From: Aquimarina algicola
GTDB taxonomy: Bacteria; Bacteroidota; Bacteroidia; Flavobacteriales; Flavobacteriaceae
Reading direction: 5' to 3'
Assembly: GCF_006443095.1 (NCBI RefSeq)
Contig: NZ_VFWZ01000002.1
Coordinates: 1,488,001 to 1,552,000, forward strand
DNA length: 64,000 bases
Below the pieces are notes generated by a model, which saw only the letters and a program-made list of their open reading frames with translations, was not told where the DNA came from and made no database searches. A program made the translations under genes and the position numbers. Positions 45,401 through 54,594 of the stretch are shown here, one piece after another (position 1 is the stretch's first letter; each line of letters starts with the position of its first letter).

Positions 45401-46093
45401 GAGTTGATTGATATTAAGTTCGTTTATAGACCAATATTTTTTAACAAAATTAAAAGCTCTGTTACCAAAAGGATCAAGGTAAGGGGTCAACCACTGATTA
45501 TCTAAACTAGAAAGTAAATCTCCAGATATATTGTATAATAGAAACAGGCAGATTCCCCCTAGATAAATAATAGGCATCTTCTTGAAAAATGCCATAAGAC
45601 AAAAGAACAAAGCACCTATCAAAAGAGCATTAACCTGTAAGATAAAAAGAAATGGTAAAAGATAAGATTGCATATCAAAACCACCGTATGTTCCATAGTC
45701 AGGACGTTCCATAAACTCACCAAATCCGAATCCTATGATTACACCTATAATGATAAATAGATTCAATAAAGTGGCGATAGCATAACTACCCAAAAAACGA
45801 CCTAAAACATAAGATTTTTCTCGTATTGGAAACGTAAAATAGGTCTGTGCCGTATTATGGTCTTTGTCTCTAAAAATAGGGACACCCATTATTGCTGCAT
45901 AAAAGAAAATACAAACAATGGATAATGGAGCAATTACTCCTACAATATTGCTAGGACTATTTACAAATTGAGCGGTAACAGATTTTTCAAAAAAAGAAAT
46001 CAAAATAGCAATTGCAAGCCCCAATATCGCATAGATCCATGTAGCAGGTCTTTTTAAACGATATTTAAGTTCAAATAGTAAAATTTCTATCAT
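42491..46093 (-). CDS. ABC-2 permease fused to M1-family aminopeptidase
   Basis: A 1,200-residue protein from the ATG at 46093, which overlaps the stop of the upstream ATPase gene by 4 bases (ATGA); an in-frame upstream TTG-like start would add 11 residues inside that gene. The first half is an ABC-2-type permease with about a dozen hydrophobic segments. The C-terminal half, after a last segment near residue 575, is an M1 gluzincin domain with HEVAHQWWGH near residue 932 and a third-ligand Glu in SETLAEY. The peptidase domain should face the periplasm. The substrate is unknown. The fusion is a known Bacteroidota type. Confidence 0.9.
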   Translation of the reverse strand: MIEILLFELKYRLKRPATWIYAILGLAIAILISFFEKSVTAQFVNSPSNIVGVIAPLSIVCIFFYAAIMGVPIFRDKDHNTAQTYFTFPIREKSYVLGRFLGSYAIATLLNLFIIIGVIIGFGFGEFMERPDYGTYGGFDMQSYLLPFLFILQVNALLIGALFFCLMAFFKKMPIIYLGGICLFLLYNISGDLLSSLDNQWLTPYLDPFGNRAFNFVKKYWSINELNINQLPLYGNFLLNRVIWFSLGILFFLITYFKFDYKKFLLSGKKSKQLDTDIYRPSLVTSVQQIFNKKTAKQNLWSLSKIEFLSIVKDPIFSILLIIGIIISIITVFKANEIYGTPNLPLTRYVIMYVSGGITLLSAIILVIYSGEAVHRTRKNKTFVFYDALPISNFSLYFSKIISLIGVSFILTLVNIIIGVLFQTINGYFNYELDMYLTYNFMLIFPGFLTTILLAFFVHVLVNNKFLGHFIVIVLYVGLPLLVSFAFKSSNPMLVYGSTTPFFISDLNGFGHYLIGIFWLNLYWILITTILMLIGKVFWTRGFFSSAKERLSIAKKRFNTKTAITFIGVLIAFVGVSGYSYYNLKVLNSLENGNYAEKVEVDAEKEYTKYIGKAHPQVTDLKAFIDVFPKKRDVKARGEFKIINNFNTAIDTLFLEVQYPTHHTSLEKVVYNGTELTPVSKDSIYRVYFYKLPKPMQPNEKANLTIEVLAETKGFANARETEVLYNGSFFNSTIFPRFHFERSLIDNGVRVKHGLEKLDYIFPARTDSTALKKNLFNEDANYINFEATVSTASDQIALAPGKLVKKWNESDRAYYHYKLESQTDLFFNIVSAKYDVETSSWTAPSGKKVEIQIYHSPKHKRNLKYFVEGIKVALDYCSKNFYEYPNSIIRIVEFPAHAVFAQSFATTIPYSEDFGFAANFEKAEDFNYAFRVTAHEVAHQWWGHIVTPSKTSGANIISETLAEYSSLMAMKHQYGENGIKNFLKYSLDEYLRSRSFSLKPERSLLNVEIGQHIWYRKGSMVMYELQDLIGEDNINTALKNFLNEYKYFEKGVFPTSENLYDAIYKVTPDSLKYAVRDGFKKIALYENRVLIAKTKALDNGKYETTFTIDSKKIYYDDTGKEERTDDRTNYIEVGLFGEDIVDEQEVPLKNPYFLQRKWLKPGNNTFTIVTDKKPLKAGIDPYNKLIDRNSDDNLKPVEEE

Positions 46094-46974
46094 GCTATAA
46101 CCTCCTCTTCTTTTTTGTTGATACAATAGAAGTAGAAGTCCTCCAGCGTATTTGAAACTTTTTCAAACCCTTCTCCGGGATCAGTCTCACTGTATATGTT
46201 AACATAAAACTGCCCCCCTCTTAGGTAATTCGAAAGAATGATATATTCACTTTGAAGGTTTTCTAATTCGGATTTTTCGATTTGTTTTTTATATACTTTT
46301 CCGTTTAGCGTATTAGAAAGTTCTTGCGGATTTCCTTGTACAAGAATCTTACCTTCATTGAATACTGCCATGTTTTGACACAAATTAATAACATCGTCTA
46401 CAATATGGGTACTTAAAATCACAACAGCATTCTCACCTAATTCACTTAATAAGTTATGAAATCGATTACGTTCCAATGGATCAAGTCCTGCCGTGGGTTC
46501 ATCTACAATGATCAGTTTTGGATTGCCTAGTAGCGCTTGTGCGATACCAAAACGTTGGCGCATTCCACCAGAATAGTCTCCAAGATTGCGATTTCTGAAT
46601 TTATAGAGGTTTACCTTTTGCAACAAATCTGCAACATACCCTTTTCTTTCTTGCTTATTCGTGATTCCCTTTACTTTTGCAATATGATTTAGCATCATTT
46701 CGGCAGATACTTTTGGATATACGCCAAAATCCTGAGGGAGATACCCTAGTATTTTTCTTAATTCTTCGGGTTGTTTAAAAACATCGATGCCATCAAATAT
46801 AATTGAGCCTGAGTCTGCTTGTTGTAGCGTGGCTATCGTTCTCATTAATGAAGATTTTCCTGCGCCATTAGGGCCTAAAAGACCAAACATACCCTTTTCT
46901 AAAGTTAAAGTAACATTATTCAATGCTTGTGTACCATTAGGATATGTTTTATTAAGACTTTGTATTGAAAGCAT
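46090..46974 (-). CDS. ABC-2-type transporter ATPase
   Basis: A 294-residue cytosolic ATPase of the ABC-2/CcmA-like class: Walker A GPNGAGKSS (34-42), Q-loop in YLPQDFG, signature YSGGMRQRFGIAQ, Walker B LIIVDEP with D-loop AGLDP, and switch His in STHIVDD. A C-terminal extension of about 80 residues follows the ATPase core. It overlaps the permease/peptidase fusion gene by 4 bases, so both make one transporter. The first gene of the pair starts about 110 bases from the divergent membrane-protein gene. Confidence 0.94.
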   Translation of the reverse strand: MLSIQSLNKTYPNGTQALNNVTLTLEKGMFGLLGPNGAGKSSLMRTIATLQQADSGSIIFDGIDVFKQPEELRKILGYLPQDFGVYPKVSAEMMLNHIAKVKGITNKQERKGYVADLLQKVNLYKFRNRNLGDYSGGMRQRFGIAQALLGNPKLIIVDEPTAGLDPLERNRFHNLLSELGENAVVILSTHIVDDVINLCQNMAVFNEGKILVQGNPQELSNTLNGKVYKKQIEKSELENLQSEYIILSNYLRGGQFYVNIYSETDPGEGFEKVSNTLEDFYFYCINKKEEEVIA

Positions 46975-47086
46975 ATTTTAGAATTAAAAGTTTTATACTT
47001 ATTAATATTAGTAATAAGTATCTATATAATGTTACAATAATCAAAACAAAAAACTAAAAAAATGCCTAGATTAGAAAATATTCTAT

Positions 47087-47503
47087 ATGAAAGACAGAGA
47101 AGTGAATTTCCTTAATACCTTTAGAACACATCCAAGAAGAATTTTTCTAGTCGATGCTCTCGGAGCGTTGCTCTCGGCAATTTTATTGTTTGGAGTCTTG
47201 GCGCAATTTGAACACTATTTTGGCATGCCTAGAAAAGTGTTATACATATTATCCGTACTTGCTTTTTGTCTGTTTGGTTATTCCATAAGTTGTTACCAAT
47301 TTATCAAAACTAACCGAAAACCTTTTTTAAAGGTAATTATAGCTTGTAATATCGTGTATTCTTTGATTTCTATAGGGTTAATAGTAGAGTATTTTGATAA
47401 AATTACTGAATTGGGATTTATTTATTTTGTGCTCGAATTGATAGTAATTGGGGTAATTGTTTTTGTAGAATATCGAACCCTACAGAAAATACAGTTCTCT
47501 TAA
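47087..47503 (+). CDS. Small four-helix membrane protein, unknown
   Basis: A 138-residue protein with four hydrophobic segments (about 20-42, 51-70, 77-98 and 108-128) after a short charged N-terminus. No family recognised. A 17-codon frame from an ATG at 47062 overlaps its start out of frame; I see no reason to call it a gene. Divergent from the ABC-2 ATPase and convergent with the DUF5916 gene, 22 bases apart. Confidence 0.65.
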   Translation: MKDREVNFLNTFRTHPRRIFLVDALGALLSAILLFGVLAQFEHYFGMPRKVLYILSVLAFCLFGYSISCYQFIKTNRKPFLKVIIACNIVYSLISIGLIVEYFDKITELGFIYFVLELIVIGVIVFVEYRTLQKIQFS

Positions 47504-47525
47504 GTTTTATCCAAAGATAGTATGT

Positions 47526-49712
47526 CTAAAAATCAAATCTATAATTCATTTTGAAGGCAATACCCCAGTTTTTACGAATGATATCCTGATTGTAATTGTC
47601 TGAAATGACGAGATAAATATAAGACAACGGTTTGTATTCCCATTGCAAGCGACTATTGATATTGAAATTATCAATTTGGGTGTTATATTGTATATAAGTA
47701 GTCCAATTCAATCGATTAGAAAAGAAAACTTCGCTCATAAAACGCCCTAAATGAAACGTATCGCTTCCTAATTCTTTTAAGTCTATATCATTACGCTCAT
47801 ATAGAATTTGTAGACGCGCCAAAGGCATTAACCTATATTGGGCATTAATACTAAATTGGTTTCGGTACCCACTGTAATAACTGCCAAAAACAATATCACC
47901 TACGTATTGAAACTTTTTATTATCAGCAGAAGAATACTCTACACCGACATTGGTATAATTATATTGGTCTACAGCAATAGCGTTTCCATTATTGAGTGGG
48001 TCAAACGCATATTTTAAATTGACATACTCATGAGTTATCCTTGCATATAACGAAGATTGATTTTTGAATGTTAAAATATTATTGAAAATACTAGTGGATT
48101 GTAAAACTTTGTCTTTTTCATCCCAATATGTATTGTTTGCCAGATGAAAATAACGATGACGATCAAAAACTTTAGAGCCTTTATAGAATTTGGTCAAAGT
48201 AATACGGCCGCTAGATTGCGTATACCCCTCTCTAATGGTGCTTTCTGTAACGGCATCAAAATTATATAAACGGGGTACAAAACCAACAACAGTGATATAA
48301 TTTCTTTCTACTTTTCTAATCCCGGCATATCCAGATGCATTTATATTGTTATACCAAACCCCTAAGTTGTAAAAATTATTATCAGTTTCTGAAATATCAC
48401 TTGTATGACTACTGGCAAAATTGGCAAGCCCTGCCCACTTATTATTTTGCGACTGATAATTTACATTCATTCCCATTACTCTATTGTAATCATTTATAAA
48501 AGATAAACCATCTGTTTCTTGTCTATTAATCAAAAATCCGGTAGCAGTAAAAGACTTGAATATTTGTTGTTGTATCACCAATGCTCCATAATTTTGTGCA
48601 GGGTCTTCGTCCTCTGATTTTGTTGCTACATTAAGCATACCTATTCGTGTTTTTTGAGTGATATTTCCAGATAATTTTAATCCGAAGGAGATATCACTAT
48701 CGGCGCCTATTCGTCTAGAATAAAAGGGGTTTACTCCACTTACTCCCAAACCGGTAAAGAGGTCGCTATTCTCTAAAAAGAAATTACGTCTTTCTGGAAA
48801 AAATATCGAAAACCGACTTAAGTTGGTGACTTGCCTATCTACATCTATCTGCGAAAAATCAGGATTTATAGTGGCATCCAGAGTTAAAGAAGAACTTACA
48901 TTATATTGTATATCTAGACTTGGTTGTATCTCTGTATCTTTATTGTCGTTTACAACATCTTCTGTATGGTTTATAGTAACAGATGGCATTACAGCAAATC
49001 GGGATGATTTATTTTCTGAGAGGTTTTCTACTTTAAATGTCTTGGCAAATCGCAAATCAAATTGTCTGTAATTACGGCTTATTGGTGTACTGGTCGTCCA
49101 TTCATTCAATTTAATGTTTCTTGTATGAAACATAATCCCCCATTCTGGAGTTGTCGCTTTATAGCCTAATGCTTTTAAAGGGATTTCTATTTCAAATATT
49201 TTTAGATTTCTTCTTACAGAAGTTTTAGCATTCCAAACCGTATTCCAACTAGTATTGATTTCAAAACCGTCTCTAAGTCTGGCTACTAATGCATCGATTA
49301 GGGCACCACCCATATTAACAATAAAGAAATAACCGGATTGTTGTTGATTATAGGTGTCAATAAGAATTGCAAAAGAATCGCTCTCCCCTCCAGAAGTTCT
49401 GATATCATCTCGTTTTAAAGATTCAATTTGAACATTAGGCATTATATCATGGTAAATGGCGCCTATAAATAAACTTTTGCCGTTATGAAACATCTTTACC
49501 TCTGTTTGATTGGCTGCTAGATCTCCATTATTAGGGATGTAATTAAGAAAACTCCCCTCGGGAGCCAAAGTGTTCCATACGGGTTCATTTAATTCACCGT
49601 CCAAATGAATAGTACTATTGCTAAAAACGAGTGTATTTGATTCTAAATTTGACTGCCCATTGACTTGAAATAGAACAAAAATGGATAGTAAAAGAATTAC
49701 GATTCTTTTCAT
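47526..49712 (-). CDS. DUF5916-domain outer-membrane protein with CBM9-like domain
   Basis: A 728-residue exported protein: signal peptide to about residue 19 (FQVNGQ), then a CBM9-like sandwich (about 25-205, beginning IHLDGELNEPVWNTLAP), then a DUF5916 region with many alternating aromatic strands ending in MNYRFDF, a terminal Phe typical of outer-membrane beta-barrels. The DPDFSQ-like segment (NPDFSQIDVDRQVTNL) and FFPERRNFFLEN are DUF5916 hallmarks. The substrate is unknown. The NTF2-like lipoprotein gene lies 63 bases upstream on the same strand. Confidence 0.9.
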   Translation of the reverse strand: MKRIVILLLSIFVLFQVNGQSNLESNTLVFSNSTIHLDGELNEPVWNTLAPEGSFLNYIPNNGDLAANQTEVKMFHNGKSLFIGAIYHDIMPNVQIESLKRDDIRTSGGESDSFAILIDTYNQQQSGYFFIVNMGGALIDALVARLRDGFEINTSWNTVWNAKTSVRRNLKIFEIEIPLKALGYKATTPEWGIMFHTRNIKLNEWTTSTPISRNYRQFDLRFAKTFKVENLSENKSSRFAVMPSVTINHTEDVVNDNKDTEIQPSLDIQYNVSSSLTLDATINPDFSQIDVDRQVTNLSRFSIFFPERRNFFLENSDLFTGLGVSGVNPFYSRRIGADSDISFGLKLSGNITQKTRIGMLNVATKSEDEDPAQNYGALVIQQQIFKSFTATGFLINRQETDGLSFINDYNRVMGMNVNYQSQNNKWAGLANFASSHTSDISETDNNFYNLGVWYNNINASGYAGIRKVERNYITVVGFVPRLYNFDAVTESTIREGYTQSSGRITLTKFYKGSKVFDRHRYFHLANNTYWDEKDKVLQSTSIFNNILTFKNQSSLYARITHEYVNLKYAFDPLNNGNAIAVDQYNYTNVGVEYSSADNKKFQYVGDIVFGSYYSGYRNQFSINAQYRLMPLARLQILYERNDIDLKELGSDTFHLGRFMSEVFFSNRLNWTTYIQYNTQIDNFNINSRLQWEYKPLSYIYLVISDNYNQDIIRKNWGIAFKMNYRFDF

Positions 49713-49775
49713 ATATTTTATTAAAAAACTTAGTGATGGGTGTACTAATGATTGCGACTAATATGTTTTGCTGAA

Positions 49776-50246
49776 TTATTGGATACTATAGTCCATGCAA
49801 ATTTTCCATTTTCCATGCTCTTTTCTCCAAACCAAGAGTTTTTCGCCACGGGTTCTCTTACCATTTTCGTCAAGTATTTCAGAATGCTCCGTAATATGTA
49901 TGGCAAGATGTTCTGAGATGTACAGTTTTTTGGTAGTAACATCAAGTTCAAAAATCGTTAGGGTTTTGTATGCAGGAATAAGTAACGCCCTTAGTTTGTT
50001 TTTTCCTTCGATATCAATATTACCTTCGATAACTCTGCAATCCTCTGTCCAGAACTCGAGCACAGCATCAGCATCTAATGTTTTGATGGCTTTGACATAG
50101 CTTTGCAAAGTTTGTTCGATTTCTATGGTTAACTCTTTTTCAGATTTTTTTGGAGTTTGAGTGTTGCACGAACAAATTCCTAATATTAAAAGAACCCATA
50201 AAAAAAGCGATCCTTTTTTTACTATTAATTTTTTATAATTAAACAT
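49776..50246 (-). CDS. NTF2-like lipoprotein
   Basis: A 156-residue protein with a lipoprotein signal peptide (LFLWVLLILGICSCNTQ, lipobox Cys near residue 26-28) and an NTF2/SnoaL-like domain: a helix with SYVKAIKTLDADAVLEFWTEDC, then strands ending VWRKEHGKWKICMDYS. It probably binds a small ligand in the periplasm. Upstream of, and on the same strand as, the DUF5916 gene. Confidence 0.75.
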   Translation of the reverse strand: MFNYKKLIVKKGSLFLWVLLILGICSCNTQTPKKSEKELTIEIEQTLQSYVKAIKTLDADAVLEFWTEDCRVIEGNIDIEGKNKLRALLIPAYKTLTIFELDVTTKKLYISEHLAIHITEHSEILDENGKRTRGEKLLVWRKEHGKWKICMDYSIQ

Positions 50247-50465
50247 GAGAAGTATAGGTTTACATAAAACATTTGGTCAGCAAACCTAGTATATGCATGT
50301 ATTGTTATTTTAAAAAGTAGACAAATAGGCTATTTTGTCCTTATAGAGAGTTGAATTTGAAAGAATTTAAGTTTTGTCTATATGATTTCCGTTTTTAGCT
50401 ACAAAAAACTGGTTTTAAGCTATTATTAATGATCAACCTCATCAAAATTGTATTTTAGTGCACTT

Positions 50466-51530
50466 ATGAGCAGTTTAAAAAAAGTATCATTATTTTTTAG
50501 TCTTCCGGTAGTTAAGCATTTTTTGTTTTGGCTGGGGGTGTACGCTTATTTTGTTTGTACTGTAAACATAACCCATTACAGCGGTTATCAAGAAGTAATC
50601 TCTCATTTTTTCGGTTATGTTTTATGTCAGATCATTGTAGCTTATACGTGCTTATATTTTTTGATACCCTACTTTTTAATACCCAAAAAGAATGTTCAAT
50701 TTGTGATAAGCTTATTGTTGTTGCTAATAGTAGTGTTTGCTATTTTTATAGCACATCATGAGTATTATCACATTCCTCAATTCGTAAAAAAAGGGGATTA
50801 TTCTATATCCGAATCAACTAAAAATTTCTGGGAAAAACTGTTTAATCCTCGTATCTTTTTGAGTAAATCCACTATAATTTTGACACCTACAATTGTGCTG
50901 GTTATCGCTAAATTTTATAAAGAAAAGCAAAACTATTTACAGCTAAATGAACAAAAGAAAACTACAGAATTAGCCGCATTAAAACATCAATTAAATCCGC
51001 ATTTTTTGTTTAATACGCTCAACAACTTATATGCTTTATCTATCAACAAATCCGATGAGACTCCAGAGGTTATTGCCAAACTTTCTGAAATACTAGATTA
51101 TATGCTGTATGGTTGTAATGATAAATATGTATCCTTAACAAAAGAAATCGAACTTATAGAAAACTATCTTGCTTTAGAAAAAGTGAGATTTGATGAGCGC
51201 GTTACTATTCGTTTTGATAAAAATGTGGTGATCGATGCTCAAATTGCTCCGTTAATTCTTTTGACTTTTATAGAAAATGCCTTTAAGCATGGGGTCTCTC
51301 AAGAATTAAAAAGAGCATACATCCATATAAAAATTGAGATTGAAGAAGGGTTTATCCTGTTTGATATTACAAACTCAATAGCGCAAAACGGAGCTTCTAC
51401 AAATAAGAAACCGATAGGATTAACCAACATAAAAAAACAGTTAGAATTGTTATATTTAGAAGAGTATTCTCTAGAACTTAAAGAAGCAAAGAATAGTTTT
51501 AATGTGTGTTTAAAATTGCCGGTAAAATGA
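50466..51530 (+). CDS. LytS-type sensor histidine kinase
   Basis: A 354-residue inner-membrane kinase from the ATG at 50466; a TTG at 50448 in frame adds six residues but overlaps a TATTTTAG promoter-like box. Four hydrophobic segments (about 15-34, 45-72, 77-96 and 134-151) form a sensor without a large outer domain. The His_kinase motif LKHQLNPHFLFNTLNNLYAL holds the phospho-His, and a HATPase domain ends the protein (FIENAFKHGV, then GLTNIKKQLELLY). Its stop overlaps the LytTR regulator start by 4 bases. Confidence 0.93.
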   Translation: MSSLKKVSLFFSLPVVKHFLFWLGVYAYFVCTVNITHYSGYQEVISHFFGYVLCQIIVAYTCLYFLIPYFLIPKKNVQFVISLLLLLIVVFAIFIAHHEYYHIPQFVKKGDYSISESTKNFWEKLFNPRIFLSKSTIILTPTIVLVIAKFYKEKQNYLQLNEQKKTTELAALKHQLNPHFLFNTLNNLYALSINKSDETPEVIAKLSEILDYMLYGCNDKYVSLTKEIELIENYLALEKVRFDERVTIRFDKNVVIDAQIAPLILLTFIENAFKHGVSQELKRAYIHIKIEIEEGFILFDITNSIAQNGASTNKKPIGLTNIKKQLELLYLEEYSLELKEAKNSFNVCLKLPVK

Positions 51531-52234
51531 CCTACAAATGTTTAATAGTGGATGACGAGAAGTTGGCAAGAGGACTTATAAAAACACATTTGTCTCAACT
51601 TGATGATTTTGAAGTAATAGCTTCTTGTAGTAGCGCCATCGAAGCCAGTAAGATACTTCAATCAGAAACAATAGATTTACTGTTTTTAGATATCGAAATG
51701 CCTGTTTTAAAAGGTACTGACTTTTTCAAAAACCTAGTACAAAGGCCTCAGGTTATTTTTACTACAGCCTATAGGGATTATGCCGTAGAAGGTTTTGAAT
51801 TGAATGCAGTTGATTATATTTTAAAACCTATTACTTTTCAGCGTTTCTTTAATGCTATAGAAAAATTTAGAACCATACAAAGAGCCAACGTTGCAAATGC
51901 GTTAGAAATTCCTACTTCTAACCATCAAAAAGATGCTTTTATTTACATAAGAAAAGAAAGAAAACAAGTAAAAGTATACTTAGATGCGATCTTATATATC
52001 GAAAGCTTAAAAGATTATGTAAAAATACATTTAGCAGAAGAAAATCATGTTACTAAATCTAGTATTTCAGCTTTTGAAAAAAAATTAGATGAACGTTTTA
52101 TAAGGGTACATCGCTCATATATTATCAATAAGGATAAAATCACAGCCTATACAAAAAATGATATTGAAATTGAACTCGCTGAAATCCCAATAGGTGAAAG
52201 CTTCAGAGAGAATATTACAGCACTTTTGACATGA
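51527..52234 (+). CDS. LytTR-family response regulator
   Basis: A 235-residue DNA-binding regulator from the ATG at 51527. The receiver domain has the acidic start LIVDDEKLA, phosphoacceptor Asp in LLFLDIEMP and Lys in YILKP. The C-terminal LytTR domain (about 138-233) contains YIESLKDYVKIHL and RFIRVHRSYIINKDKI. It is coupled to the upstream kinase by an ATGA overlap. Targets are unknown; the next gene, encoding a small exported protein, is a candidate. Confidence 0.94.
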   Translation: MTYKCLIVDDEKLARGLIKTHLSQLDDFEVIASCSSAIEASKILQSETIDLLFLDIEMPVLKGTDFFKNLVQRPQVIFTTAYRDYAVEGFELNAVDYILKPITFQRFFNAIEKFRTIQRANVANALEIPTSNHQKDAFIYIRKERKQVKVYLDAILYIESLKDYVKIHLAEENHVTKSSISAFEKKLDERFIRVHRSYIINKDKITAYTKNDIEIELAEIPIGESFRENITALLT

Positions 52235-52362
52235 TGAAATAATTTCTGACGTCAATTTTAGTAAGGTTATACTAGTCGTCAGGTAATGAATTTGGCAAAA
52301 GTTGAATTGACTACACAAAAAACAAGTATATTTATACCGCAGGTAATTAAAAAAAACATTAA

Positions 52363-52803
52363 ATGAAAAGAGTTGTTTATGTGTTGCTAGTAGCTGTGTT
52401 ATGTAGTTTTACGGCTAAAGATATTAGGCTTCAGTTTTCTGAATTTGAAATTAAAGATGAAAACGGTGTTACAAGAATTGCAGTAAATAAAACAGGAGAA
52501 ATTAAAGTAGGAGAACAACTGGTTGGCAAGATCAGTAAAGATGGGATGTTACATGACAACAATGGAGAATTACTTGCTAAAATAACTGATGATGATATTC
52601 TTGAAAATAAAGAAGGTAAGAGCCTTGTAAAAATAGACAAGGATGGAAAAATTAATAATGGTTCGGGGATGTTTATCGAATGGTCTGAAAATGGAGAGTT
52701 TTTGAAAGGAGATAAAAAAACAGGGATACATATCACTCCGGTAGATAAAAATTCATTTCAGACGGCTTCAATCATTTTATATTTATACTTGAGTATTAAA
52801 TAA
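52363..52803 (+). CDS. Small exported repeat protein, unknown
   Basis: A 146-residue protein with a signal peptide (VLLVAVLCSFTAKD). The mature part has short beta-like repeats of roughly 17-20 residues: VGKISKDGMLHDNNG, LAKITDDDILENKEG, LVKIDKDGKINNGSG. A hydrophobic tail (IILYLYLSI) ends the protein and could be a second membrane segment. No family recognised. About 130 bases after the LytTR regulator, with a TATATTTATACC promoter-like box near 52327. Confidence 0.65.
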   Translation: MKRVVYVLLVAVLCSFTAKDIRLQFSEFEIKDENGVTRIAVNKTGEIKVGEQLVGKISKDGMLHDNNGELLAKITDDDILENKEGKSLVKIDKDGKINNGSGMFIEWSENGEFLKGDKKTGIHITPVDKNSFQTASIILYLYLSIK

Positions 52804-52899
52804 TATACAAGTATTCTTCATTATTTTTAGCTTGTAAAATACATACATCTAGAATTTGTTGAGTAAGGTGTTTGAAATAGAAGATATTAGAATCATTAC

Positions 52900-53358
52900 A
52901 TGTGTATATCAAGGATAAGGTATAAAAATATAGATAGTGTAATTTTAATTCTTTTTTTAGTACTACTGTCTGCTTGTGATACTAGTTTTAGAATAGAAAA
53001 AGTATCCTCAGATAATACAAGCATTACAAAAATCTATGAGACGTATCTCGTTTCTAATGTATCAAATATTCCTGAAGAAAAATATTCGATTTTACAAGCC
53101 TCATTAAAAAATCGATTTATTCAGTTGTGTGAGAAAGATACCTTCGTAAACGAATTTAGTGTTGATTTTTATGAGGATATTTATTGCACTAGAAATTATT
53201 ATAAAAGAATAGAACAATTAAGAGGTGCAGAATCTTTGATAGAAAAATGTGAAGATTACTATTACGGAAGTTTTCTTTACAAAAGATCCAAAGAAAAACC
53301 TTATATGTGGTATTTATCATACCCAACAAATCTAAAAGACACAATTTATTGTAAATAG
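52900..53358 (+). CDS. Small hypothetical lipoprotein
   Basis: A 152-residue protein with a lipoprotein signal (ILILFLVLLSACDTS, lipobox Cys near residue 26). The mature part has three more cysteines at spaced positions (QLCEKD, IYCTRN, EKCEDY) and a final Cys two residues from the end, which could form disulfides. No family recognised. Stands alone and converges on the GH3 gene. Confidence 0.6.
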   Translation: MCISRIRYKNIDSVILILFLVLLSACDTSFRIEKVSSDNTSITKIYETYLVSNVSNIPEEKYSILQASLKNRFIQLCEKDTFVNEFSVDFYEDIYCTRNYYKRIEQLRGAESLIEKCEDYYYGSFLYKRSKEKPYMWYLSYPTNLKDTIYCK

Positions 53359-53461
53359 AAAAGAATGATTTTTAAGCTTTGGTGTAACACTTTTATGTCA
53401 TCACCATCTATATTTTACAATCTAGGCTGCTTCATGAAAACTGTATCTGTAATTCTTATTT

Positions 53462-54571
53462 TTAGATCGCCACCACTCCAGCACAAACCTTTAACCGGAT
53501 AATTTTTTTTACAGATTGCATCACCTGTTTCTTATAGTCAGGGTCTTTTTTCATTTCAGCAAGAATAGCATTAATGGTTTTGATTTCACTGCGAGGCATA
53601 AGAATCAGATCACAACCGGCTTTTGATACGCGTAGAGGAGCATTATCTAAAATAGTAACAGCTTTCATGATATTAAGCGCATCAGAGATAATAATACCTT
53701 TGAATCCCATTTTTTCTTTCAGTAGCCCGGTAACAATTTTTCTTGAGCAACTAGATGGCAGGCCATTTGTATCGTATTCTGGATTATTTTTTATTGTAAT
53801 ATGAGCAACCATAATAGATAGTACACCATCTTCGATAATCTTTTTGTAATTGTCAACTTCTTGTAGTTTGCCATCGATATAGACACTTTGTTTATGAGTG
53901 TCTCCTTTTACAAGCCCATGACCGGGAAAATGTTTTGCAGTAGCAATAATACCTCCTTCTTGAGTACATTGTATAAATTGATTAGCCAAAGTAACCACAG
54001 TAGTAGGGTCGTCACCATAACTTCTGGATTTGATAGCTTCATTACCAGAACTGATGTCTAGTACCGGGGCATAATTATGATGTACACCTATTTCTCTAAG
54101 CTCTTGATTGATTACATTCACAACCTCATTAGATTGTTCTTCAGTTTTGATGTCAATTGTTTTTCCTACATCTTTTGCTCCTTTTATTCTACTGCCAAAC
54201 AAACTAGGCTCTGCGTCCATGCTAAATAAAAGTGGAACGGTTTTATTTGTTGCAGAAATTGTATTGAGTGCACCAATGCTTTCAATATGTTTTTGTTTAG
54301 CACCCTTTAGAAATACCACTCCACCGATAGCGTCCTGTTCTGCTAGCTTTTTTACAGTAACTTCTGGTTTTCCGAGTTCTCCGGCAGAAGTAATGATCAT
54401 TTGCGCAATTTTTTGTCGATCGTTTAAAGTGTTGAATATTGAGTCTACCACATATTCTAACTCGGGATCATAGGTATAAAAATCGTTTAAGCTAAATTTT
54501 TGGGCTTTTTGGGCAGTACTACTTACTGATATTAAAAACACACAGAACAGTAATTGGCAAAAGTATTTCAT
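53462..54571 (-). CDS. Glycoside hydrolase family 3 (NagZ-like)
   Basis: A 369-residue exported enzyme from the ATG at 54571, where a signal peptide begins (FCQLLFCVFLISVSSTAQ); the frame is open further upstream into the sulfurtransferase gene, which is unlikely to be used. Single GH3 barrel with the NagZ pattern KHFPGHG followed by GDTH (catalytic Asp-His pair), and the nucleophile region IIISDALNIMKAV. NagZ-type enzymes remove N-acetylglucosamine from peptidoglycan fragments; with a signal peptide this one would act in the periplasm. Last gene of a minus-strand group. Confidence 0.88.
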   Translation of the reverse strand: MKYFCQLLFCVFLISVSSTAQKAQKFSLNDFYTYDPELEYVVDSIFNTLNDRQKIAQMIITSAGELGKPEVTVKKLAEQDAIGGVVFLKGAKQKHIESIGALNTISATNKTVPLLFSMDAEPSLFGSRIKGAKDVGKTIDIKTEEQSNEVVNVINQELREIGVHHNYAPVLDISSGNEAIKSRSYGDDPTTVVTLANQFIQCTQEGGIIATAKHFPGHGLVKGDTHKQSVYIDGKLQEVDNYKKIIEDGVLSIMVAHITIKNNPEYDTNGLPSSCSRKIVTGLLKEKMGFKGIIISDALNIMKAVTILDNAPLRVSKAGCDLILMPRSEIKTINAILAEMKKDPDYKKQVMQSVKKIIRLKVCAGVVAI

Positions 54572-54594
54572 TATATAATTAAGTAAGTATTTGT

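Noticed and set aside
47062..47115. 17-codon frame overlapping the start of the small membrane protein gene, as a leader peptide
   Set aside because: No codon run, attenuator hairpin or conserved feature supports translation.
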